A stretch of 5,034 bases of DNA from an uncultured Burkholderiales bacterium (lineage in GTDB: Bacteria > Pseudomonadota > Gammaproteobacteria > Burkholderiales > Thiobacillaceae). The stretch spans positions 1-5,034 of the forward strand of contig CALAMX010000059.1 of assembly GCA_937925755.1 (NCBI GenBank). Reading direction: 5' to 3'. Of this stretch, positions 1 through 5,034 are shown in pieces. A program made the translations under genes and the position numbers. The notes below the pieces were generated by a model that was given only the letters and a program-made list of their open reading frames with translations, was not told where the DNA came from and made no database searches. Positions within the stretch are counted from its first letter, which is position 1; each line of letters starts with the position of its first letter.

Positions 1-1
1 A

Positions 2-337
2 CAACGCATCCGCAGCCATGAGGCGCGCCGTCGCCAACTGCAATACATCGGCCGACTGATGCGCAGCCTCGACGCCGAGCCGATCGCAGCACGGCTCGCC
101 CATGTACAGGGAGAATCGGACGCGGCCAAGGCCGAATTCCACGCCGTGGAGCGCTGGCGTGCCCGCCTGCTGGAAGACGATGCAGCCCTGAATGATTGGT
201 TGGACGCCCATCCAGGCTGCGACGTGCAGATGCTGCGTCAGCTCATCCGCAATGCCCGGCGCGAGGCGGCCGAGGGCAAGCCGCCGCGCGCAAGCCGCGC
301 CCTGTTCAGGCTGCTGCGGGCAGCAGAGCGCGCCTGA
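2..337 (+). CDS. darP: DarP (YjgA, DUF615) ribosome maturation factor, 3' part only
   Basis: This is the C-terminal 111 residues of DarP/YjgA; the gene begins upstream of the window. The frame is open from position 2, so the ATG at 59 is internal. Seen: an Arg-rich stretch followed by LQYIGRLMR, then FHAVERWRARLL, then LRQLIRNARREAAEGKPPRA and a short basic tail ending ALFRLLRAAERA. These match my memory of the E. coli protein in the same order (RKRHIQFIGKLMR, FHALERWRDRLL, LRQLIRQAQHEAARNKPPAA). E. coli DarP is about 183 residues, so roughly the first 70 are missing here. Known of the family: a small cytoplasmic protein that binds late pre-50S particles and helps the peptidyl-transferase centre mature. 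The C-terminus looks complete and undamaged. A terminator lies 41 bp after the stop, so the gene is probably transcriptionally separate from the kinase gene downstream. Confidence 0.93.
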   Translation, partial: QRIRSHEARRRQLQYIGRLMRSLDAEPIAARLAHVQGESDAAKAEFHAVERWRARLLEDDAALNDWLDAHPGCDVQMLRQLIRNARREAAEGKPPRASRALFRLLRAAERA

Positions 338-378
338 CCGCACGGGCACCCATCGGCAGGCAAAAACTGTAATGACAT

Positions 379-400
379 CCGACGGTGTGTCGGTTTTTTT
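379..400 (+). terminator. Intrinsic terminator after darP
   Basis: A 5-bp perfect stem (CCGAC at 379-383, GTCGG at 389-393) with a 5-nt loop is followed directly by seven T (394-400). It sits 41 bp after the darP stop on the same strand. The stem is short but GC-rich, and the T-tract stands out in this GC-rich sequence. It would separate darP from the sigma-54-driven unit downstream. Confidence 0.72.
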
Positions 401-456
401 AACACTTGTGTGACCTCGCCGATTCGCAAACCGTATGACAAGGACACCGAGGCACC

Positions 457-472
457 TGGCACGATGATTGCT
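457..472 (+). promoter_or_regulatory. Sigma-54 (RpoN) -24/-12 promoter of the two-component operon
   Basis: The sequence TGGCACGATGATTGCT matches the sigma-54 consensus TGGCAC-N5-TTGCW at every defined position. The -24 GG is at 458-459 and the -12 GC at 470-471, with the required spacing. Transcription should start near 483, giving a leader of about 32 nt before the ATG at 515. No good sigma-70 promoter was seen in the same gap. Sigma-54 promoters need an AAA+ enhancer-binding protein; none is encoded here and its binding site is not identifiable with confidence. That the promoter drives the 515-4734 unit is inferred from position and strand. Confidence 0.85.
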
Positions 473-492
473 ATATAGCTTAGTCGTCATCG
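462..492. repeat. Nested inverted repeats around the sigma-54 start site
   Basis: CGATGA (462-467) is repeated inverted as TCATCG (487-492). Between them lies a perfect 10-bp palindrome, GCTATATAGC (470-479), which overlaps the -12 element. The arms flank the predicted transcription start at about 483. It could be an operator for a repressor or accessory regulator, or simply an AT-rich melting zone. The repeats are short and could be chance. Confidence 0.35.
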
Positions 493-514
493 AGTCATCC
501 GATCCGGACATCCC

Positions 515-2506
515 ATGTTAGATGACAGCGACCTTTCATCGCTGACCGTCTCCGCCCACGCCCAGCCCACCCTCCTCATCCAGCTGCTCGACCTCCTGGG
601 TGGCGAGTCGGCCCTGCCGGCGGGCTGTATCGACCTGCTGGGGTTAGACCCCGCGCTAGTGTTGTGGATCATGAGTACCTCGGCACAGACCGAACGCACC
701 CGGCAAATCCCGCCGCTGGAAGGGGCGCTGCAACACGTCAGCCTGGGCGGCCTCAAGCTGCACCTTGCCCATGAGGCCCTTGAACTGCTGGCCAGACACC
801 AGGTCGGTTCCGAGCGCACCCAGGCGTGGCGACAAGCCCTGCGTTGTGCCTTTCTCTGCGAGGCCATCGCGCGCGATCTCGCCTATCCTCATCCGCACGA
901 GGCCTATCTGGCGGGCCTGCTCCACAACCTCGGTCCCATCCCCCCTGCCGGCTGGGACCTTGAACAGTTACTGCAGGAACAAGACGCAGCCCTGGCGCGG
1001 CGTATCGAGACCTGGCGCTGCCATAGCCTGCTGGCCGAGGCCCTGCGCTATCAGCACTGGCCCTTCCCATCCCTGCGCGATGCGGCTGGCATCGTGCAGA
1101 TGCTGTGGGCCGCGCGCTCACTCTCCGAACAGGACGGCCGCGCGACCGAGGCAGACATCGCGCAGATGCTGGGGCTGCCGCCGGCGCGCCTGGGCGAGTT
1201 GCAGGCCGCTGCCTATGCCCACGCAGAGACCATCCTCGAACGCAACCAGGGCGGCGCGAAGACACTGGGCAGCCTGCAGGAGATGCCCTTACCGCTGCAC
1301 AAGGCACTCGGCCGTTTCTTGTTGCTGGAAAGTTTTGCGGCCCAGCGCGCCGGTCAAGATGCTCCGCTCGCCGCACTGGCTCTGCTCGCCACCCACCTGC
1401 GCGAGGCGCATGGGTTGGTCCAGCCGATCTATCTCGAACTCCGGGACGGCCGGCTAGTGGTGCGCCCGTTGCCGGGACACGGCCCCCCGCCGGCCCTGAC
1501 CCTGCCGACCGAAGGCAGCGACACCGCTGCTGCCAAGGCCTTCCAATGGAACCGGCCGATCACGGCGATCACCGTGAACCAGGCCGGGGTAAGCCTTCTA
1601 GACATCCAGATCGCGCGCCTGGCCGGTTTGGAGGGGGTGCTGGCCATCCCCATCGGGGGCGACACGCCGGTTGGCGTGTTGCTGACCTGTGGCTATCGCC
1701 GCCAGCTCAGCCAGTTGGGCGAGGAACAGACCTATCTCAGCAAGCTGGGGCGAATAGCCGCGCCGGCGGCTCCCATAGCAGCGGCGCCTGAGGTGGGTCC
1801 AGTCGAGTCGTCCGGGTCCTGGCAGATGCGCGGCCGCCAGCTCGCCCATGAGATCAACAACCCGCTGGGCATCGTCAAAAATTACCTGGCCCTGCTGCGG
1901 GTCAAGCTGGGTGACGACCCTGTCGCCGCCGACGAGCTGCGCATCATCGAGGAGGAGCTCGGCCGTATCGCCCGCATCGTGCAAAGCCTTGCCGGTGAGC
2001 CGACCACCGTTGCGCGGCCTTTGCGGGCGGTCGACCTCAGCGCCCTTTTGCAAGACATGGCGCGGGTGGCCGCCGCCGGCCCTCGGGTGCAGAAAGGGGT
2101 AGGCATCGATCTGCATCTCGACGAAACCCTCCCAGAACTACACTGCGATGCCGACAAGCTGCGACAGCTACTGCTGAACCTCCTGCTCAATGCCGTAGAG
2201 GCCGCACCCGAAGGCACCCGCGTCACAGTCGAGACCCACTGCATCGTCAATCACCGGCTGGAGCGACAGGCGGAGGTGCTGGTGAGCAACAGTGGCCCCG
2301 CGATCGCCCCCGAGCTACTGGCACACCTATTCGAACCGGTCGACAGCGGCAAGGGCGGCGAGCACGCCGGCCTCGGTCTGTCCATCGTCCGTGACTTGGC
2401 CATTGCCTTGGGTGCGAGCGTGTCCTGCCGCAGTCACGTCGGTCTGACCACCTTCCAGGTCCTGCTGCCGCTGAACGGGGCCACCCTCGTCGAGGCCCAG
2501 ACATGA
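515..2506 (+). CDS. HDOD-GAF-like sensor histidine kinase (cytoplasmic)
   Basis: A 663-residue soluble kinase with no signal peptide or membrane segment. Residues about 10-215 form an HDOD domain, centred on AYLAGLLHNLG (H137-N138 where catalytic HD proteins have His-Asp), so this module should be a scaffold or sensor rather than a phosphodiesterase. Residues about 270-415 resemble a GAF domain (weak call). The kinase core starts with a HisKA H-box, LAHEINNPLG, with phospho-acceptor H445. The HATPase domain has N-box residues N555/N559, the F-box LFEP (605-608) and the G2 loop GLGL (619-622). The G1 box is unusual: SNSGPAI with N592 where most kinases have Asp. The core resembles NtrB-like kinases. 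The ATG at 515 is the first possible start after an in-frame stop at 476; no strong Shine-Dalgarno precedes it, only GGA at 506-508. It overlaps the next gene by ATGA and is probably its cognate kinase. The signal is unknown. Confidence 0.88.
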   Translation: MLDDSDLSSLTVSAHAQPTLLIQLLDLLGGESALPAGCIDLLGLDPALVLWIMSTSAQTERTRQIPPLEGALQHVSLGGLKLHLAHEALELLARHQVGSERTQAWRQALRCAFLCEAIARDLAYPHPHEAYLAGLLHNLGPIPPAGWDLEQLLQEQDAALARRIETWRCHSLLAEALRYQHWPFPSLRDAAGIVQMLWAARSLSEQDGRATEADIAQMLGLPPARLGELQAAAYAHAETILERNQGGAKTLGSLQEMPLPLHKALGRFLLLESFAAQRAGQDAPLAALALLATHLREAHGLVQPIYLELRDGRLVVRPLPGHGPPPALTLPTEGSDTAAAKAFQWNRPITAITVNQAGVSLLDIQIARLAGLEGVLAIPIGGDTPVGVLLTCGYRRQLSQLGEEQTYLSKLGRIAAPAAPIAAAPEVGPVESSGSWQMRGRQLAHEINNPLGIVKNYLALLRVKLGDDPVAADELRIIEEELGRIARIVQSLAGEPTTVARPLRAVDLSALLQDMARVAAAGPRVQKGVGIDLHLDETLPELHCDADKLRQLLLNLLLNAVEAAPEGTRVTVETHCIVNHRLERQAEVLVSNSGPAIAPELLAHLFEPVDSGKGGEHAGLGLSIVRDLAIALGASVSCRSHVGLTTFQVLLPLNGATLVEAQT

Positions 2507-4734
2507 GGGCCCTTGTGCGTCGCCCCAACAGGTGCTACAAAAACCAACGCATCCTTGCCGCAACCCAGGAGATCGAGGCAGGTATCATGCAAATACAGGA
2601 GACAAACCCGCTCGACATCCTGGTGGTGGAGGATGAGCCCCGTTACCTGGAGAGCACGCGTCTATTGCTGCGGCACTATGGCCACACGGTGACCCCGGCC
2701 AAGGACCTCGCTCAGGCACGCGCGGCGTTGCAGGCACAGCGTTTCGACCTCCTGCTGCTCGACCTACACCTGCCTGACGGCTCTGGCTTGGATCTACTCA
2801 GGACCGAGGCGGAGCGGCTCGAGCAAACCCTGGTGATCGTCGTCAGCGGCGACGCCACCCTGGAAGTGGCCCTGCAGGCCCTGCGCATGGGGGCGTATGA
2901 CTTCGTGCGCAAGCCCTACGAGCCGGAGGAGCTGCTCAAGAGCCTGCGCAACGCCGCGCGCGAACTCGCTCTCGCCCGTGAAAACCGCGCGATCCAGGAC
3001 CAGCTGGCGCATTCGGAGCAATGGCATCGCTTCCTGGTCAACAACTCCCCGGACCTCATCTACACCCTCGACGCCGAAGGGCGGATCAGCTTCGTCAACG
3101 ACAGCATCGAGACGATCACCGGTCAGCGCAAAGCCGACCTGCTCGGCCAGCCATGGGAGATGCTGGTGCTGGAGACCGAGCGCGAGGCCGCGCGCTGGCA
3201 CATCAACGAACGACGCACCGGTGAACGGGCGACCCGCAATTTCGAGCTGCTGCTGAATCGCCGCGGACCTGCCGAGGCGGCGGATTCCGCCCAGACTGGC
3301 GTGGTTGTCGAGGTCTCGGCCTCCGGCATGTACCAGGACACGCCCGAGGGCGGCCGCCGTTTCATCGGCACCTATGGCGTGGCGCGTGACATCACCGAGC
3401 GCAAGAAGGCCGAGGCGACCATCGCCTTCCAGGCCTATCACGACCAGCTGACCGGGCTGCCCAACCGGGCACTGTTCAAGGATCGGGTGACCCAGGCCAT
3501 TGCCCACGCTCGCCGGCACGGACTGATCCTGGCTGTCATGTTCCTGGACCTGGACCGCTTCAAAGCGGTCAACGACACCCTAGGTCACCTGGTGGGCGAT
3601 GAACTATTGCAACTGGTGAGCCAGCGCCTGCGTCATTGCCTGCGCGAGGGCGACACCCTGGCGCGTATCGGCGGCGACGAGTTCCTGCTGCTGTTACCAC
3701 ATATCCGCACGCGCGACAACGCTGCCCATATCGCCGAGAAGATCTTGACGTCGCTGAAGACCCCGTTTCACCTCAACGGCCACGAGCTCTACATCTCGGC
3801 CAGCATCGGCATCGCCATCTATCCGAACGATGGAATCACTCACGAGACCCTGATCAAGCATGCCGACATCGCCATGTACAACGCCAAGGACGAGGGGCGA
3901 AACGACTACCGTTTCTTCGACTCGAGCCTGAACCAGCACCTGACCGGCCGTATGACCTTGGAGACCGACCTGCGCCGGGGACTGCAGCGCGGTGAGTTCG
4001 AGATGCACTACCAGCCCAAGGTCGACGTCGGCAGCGGGCGCATCGTCGGCATGGAGGCACTCATCCGCTGGCGCCACCCGCAGCGTGGTCTGGTGCTCCC
4101 GAACGAATTCATCGCCATCGCCGAGGACAGCGGTCTGATCACCCCCATGAGCGAGTGGGTCCTCGACAGCGTCTGCCGCCAGGCCCGCTGCTGGCAGGAC
4201 ATGGAACTGCACCCCACTGCCCTGGCCGTCAACCTACCCGCACGCCACATCGAACACCCCGATTTCGTCGACGAGTTCGTGCGCCTGCTGCGCGACTATC
4301 GGCTGAGCGGCAAGGGTATCGGCATCGAGATCACCGAGGGCACCCTCATGCGCGACATGGAGGGCTCGGTGCACAAGCTCAGGCAGCTCTCCGACATGGG
4401 GGTGGAGATCTCCATCGACGACTTCGGCACAGGCTACTCCTCGCTCGCCTATCTGAAACGTCTGCCGGTGCACGTGCTCAAGATCGACCGCAGCTTCGTG
4501 CACGATCTCGACCATGCGGATAGTGGCCCCCCTCTAGTCGCCGGGATCGCCGCCATGGCCAAGGGGCTGCGCCTGGGTCTGGTGGCCGAGGGCGTGGAGA
4601 CGCAGGCCCAGCTCGACTGTTTGCGTCAGATCGGCTGCAATGCCTACCAGGGGTTTCTGTTCAGCCACGCCCTATCTGTCGACGAGGCCACCCGCATGCT
4701 GCAGTCCAACCGGTCGGCGGCGACACTGCACTGA
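2503..4734 (+). CDS. Response regulator with REC-PAS-GGDEF-EAL (c-di-GMP turnover)
   Basis: Likely cytoplasmic output protein of the upstream kinase. Numbering from the 2503 ATG: REC about 37-155, with acidic pair E43/D44, phospho-acceptor D87, S115 and K137. PAS about 172-305, ending at the typical DITERKKAE linker. GGDEF about 310-470, with LDLDRF, N357, an intact GGDEF (390-394) and the product-inhibition site RxxD (R381, D384). EAL about 483-733, with E518-A-L, N577, E609, DDFG (639-642), K660, E696 and Q716. All signature residues for diguanylate cyclase and for c-di-GMP phosphodiesterase are present, so both activities are possible; which dominates cannot be read from sequence. Start choice: 2503 overlaps the kinase stop (ATGA) with GAGG 7 nt upstream, suggesting translational coupling. 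ATG 2587 (M29) also has GAGG 8 nt upstream and would begin nine residues before the REC domain, as is usual; it is a strong alternative. No intrinsic terminator follows. Confidence 0.93.
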   Translation: MRALVRRPNRCYKNQRILAATQEIEAGIMQIQETNPLDILVVEDEPRYLESTRLLLRHYGHTVTPAKDLAQARAALQAQRFDLLLLDLHLPDGSGLDLLRTEAERLEQTLVIVVSGDATLEVALQALRMGAYDFVRKPYEPEELLKSLRNAARELALARENRAIQDQLAHSEQWHRFLVNNSPDLIYTLDAEGRISFVNDSIETITGQRKADLLGQPWEMLVLETEREAARWHINERRTGERATRNFELLLNRRGPAEAADSAQTGVVVEVSASGMYQDTPEGGRRFIGTYGVARDITERKKAEATIAFQAYHDQLTGLPNRALFKDRVTQAIAHARRHGLILAVMFLDLDRFKAVNDTLGHLVGDELLQLVSQRLRHCLREGDTLARIGGDEFLLLLPHIRTRDNAAHIAEKILTSLKTPFHLNGHELYISASIGIAIYPNDGITHETLIKHADIAMYNAKDEGRNDYRFFDSSLNQHLTGRMTLETDLRRGLQRGEFEMHYQPKVDVGSGRIVGMEALIRWRHPQRGLVLPNEFIAIAEDSGLITPMSEWVLDSVCRQARCWQDMELHPTALAVNLPARHIEHPDFVDEFVRLLRDYRLSGKGIGIEITEGTLMRDMEGSVHKLRQLSDMGVEISIDDFGTGYSSLAYLKRLPVHVLKIDRSFVHDLDHADSGPPLVAGIAAMAKGLRLGLVAEGVETQAQLDCLRQIGCNAYQGFLFSHALSVDEATRMLQSNRSAATLH
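2575..2589 (+). promoter_or_regulatory. Ribosome binding site and alternative start of the response regulator
   Basis: GAGG at 2575-2578 lies 8 nt before an in-frame ATG at 2587; another AGGAG is at 2567-2571. Starting here would drop 28 residues that resemble no REC N-terminus (MRALVRRPNRCY and on) and give MQIQETNPLDILVVEDE, a normal response-regulator beginning. This would leave an 80-nt gap after the kinase stop instead of a 4-nt overlap. Confidence 0.5.
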
Positions 4735-4749
4735 ACCAGCTCGGGTAAT

Positions 4750-4778
4750 AGGACAGCAACCTGCTGAGGCGGCATAAT
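4750..4778 (+). promoter_or_regulatory. Possible sigma-70 promoter of the ABC transporter gene
   Basis: AGGACA (4750-4755, four of six matches to TTGACA) and CATAAT (4773-4778, five of six to TATAAT) are separated by exactly 17 bp. Transcription would start near 4785, one base before the GTG at 4786, so the message could be leaderless or nearly so. The match is moderate and based on sequence alone. Confidence 0.45.
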
Positions 4779-4783
4779 CCGCC
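4754..4783. repeat. Two adjacent small hairpins between the regulator and ABC genes
   Basis: CAGCA-ACC-TGCTG (4754-4766) and GGCGG-CATAAT-CCGCC (4768-4783) are each perfect 5-bp stems, one base apart. Neither is followed by a T-tract, so they are not a canonical intrinsic terminator. The loop of the second one is exactly the putative -10 hexamer, so it may be an operator-like dyad. It could also be chance in GC-rich DNA. Confidence 0.4.
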
Positions 4784-4785
4784 GC

Positions 4786-5034
4786 GTGCAAACAGCCGAA
4801 AACACACCGCGAACGACCCGTGCCCAATGGCGGGCGGCCTGGTCGCTGGCACCCTACGTCTGGCAGTACAAGGGGCGTGTGCTGGCGGCCTTTGCCCTGC
4901 TCATCCTGGCCAAGCTCGCCAACGTCTCGGTGCCGCTGGCGCTCAAGGAGATCGTCGATCGTCTGCAGGACCCAGGCACTGCGCCCATCGTGCCCCTGCT
5001 GTTCATCGTCCTCTACGGCGGGCTGCGCTTCGGC
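4786..5034 (+). CDS. Atm1/ABCB7-like ABC exporter, N-terminal part only
   Basis: An open frame of 83 codons runs off the window end without a stop. It begins with a polar segment, then AWSLAPYVWQYKGRVLAAFA, a hydrophobic first membrane helix (about 32-53) containing LAKLANVSVPLALKEIVD, and the start of a second helix (from about 68, PIVPLLFIVLYGGLRFG). The phrase K-L-A-N-V-x-V-P-L-x-L-K-E-I-V-D is typical of the bacterial homologues of mitochondrial Atm1 (half-size exporters with fused permease and ATPase, linked to glutathione- or metal-related export). The ATPase domain lies outside the window. GTG 4786 is the first start codon after an in-frame stop at 4765-4767; no ATG is available before the conserved region. 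No well-spaced Shine-Dalgarno exists (GAGG ends 17 nt upstream), so initiation may be leaderless. It lies 51 bp after the regulator and may be independent of it. The subfamily call is moderately sure. Confidence 0.8.
   Translation, partial: MQTAENTPRTTRAQWRAAWSLAPYVWQYKGRVLAAFALLILAKLANVSVPLALKEIVDRLQDPGTAPIVPLLFIVLYGGLRFG

Noticed and set aside
192..413. Small open frame on the + strand overlapping the end of darP
   Set aside because: Most of it is the out-of-frame reading of darP and its end runs through the terminator hairpin, so it is not a credible gene.
472..477. TATATA as a sigma-70 -10 box for the kinase gene
   Set aside because: No acceptable -35 hexamer lies 16-18 bp upstream, and the bases are part of the much better sigma-54 -12 region.
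923..928. His-Asn in place of the HD dyad (H137-N138) as a sign of an inactivated phosphodiesterase
   Set aside because: HDOD domains normally lack the full metal-binding HD signature, so this is expected for the family and not a lesion.
753..1376. 207-codon open frame on the - strand
   Set aside because: Lies wholly antisense to the HDOD part of the kinase gene; its Arg/Pro/Ala-rich translation has no recognisable domain and is typical of reverse-frame shadows in GC-rich genes.
1105..1791. 228-codon open frame on the + strand, alternate frame
   Set aside because: Overlaps the kinase in another frame; low-complexity Arg/Gly/Pro/Ala translation and no family match.
2794..3519. 241-codon open frame on the - strand
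   Set aside because: Antisense to the well-conserved REC-PAS-GGDEF coding sequence, with no recognisable motif or ribosome site.
3694..4212. 172-codon open frame on the - strand
   Set aside because: Antisense to the GGDEF/EAL coding sequence, whose motifs are intact in the + frame; considered a shadow.
4735..4785. Intrinsic terminator after the regulator gene
   Set aside because: Hairpins exist but no T-tract follows either, so termination here cannot be supported; read-through into the ABC gene is possible.

Overview
The window is GC-rich, densely coded DNA with all recognisable genes on the + strand. It looks like a proteobacterium, most likely a high-GC gammaproteobacterium. The reasons are a DarP/YjgA C-terminus close to the E. 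coli protein, a textbook sigma-54 (-24/-12) promoter, and a REC-PAS-GGDEF-EAL response regulator. A Chromatiales-type sulfur or phototrophic lineage is a guess only.

Layout: (1) positions 2-337 hold the 3' end of darP (yjgA), a 50S-subunit maturation factor, closed by a small intrinsic terminator at 379-400. (2) The 338-514 gap carries that terminator and then a near-perfect sigma-54 promoter (457-472, predicted start of transcription near 483). Around this promoter are several small inverted repeats. (3) Positions 515-2506 encode a soluble HDOD-GAF-like-histidine kinase of 663 residues. (4) A 743-residue response regulator with REC, PAS, GGDEF and EAL domains follows, overlapping the kinase stop by an ATGA (2503-4734). 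(5) After 51 bp containing two small hairpins and a possible sigma-70 promoter, a GTG at 4786 opens the truncated N-terminus of an Atm1/ABCB7-like ABC exporter that runs off the end.

The core of the window is the two-gene unit: a cytoplasmic sensor kinase co-transcribed and probably translationally coupled with a regulator that carries both a c-di-GMP synthase and a c-di-GMP phosphodiesterase domain. Every catalytic signature I checked in GGDEF and EAL is present, as is the RxxD inhibitory site. The inferred flow is: sigma-54 and an unknown enhancer-binding activator switch the unit on; the kinase senses a cytoplasmic signal through HDOD/GAF and phosphorylates D87 of the regulator; the phosphorylation state and the PAS domain set the balance of c-di-GMP synthesis and degradation. 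The stimulus, the activator and the cellular output cannot be read from this window. I see no mobile elements, CRISPR, tRNA or rRNA.
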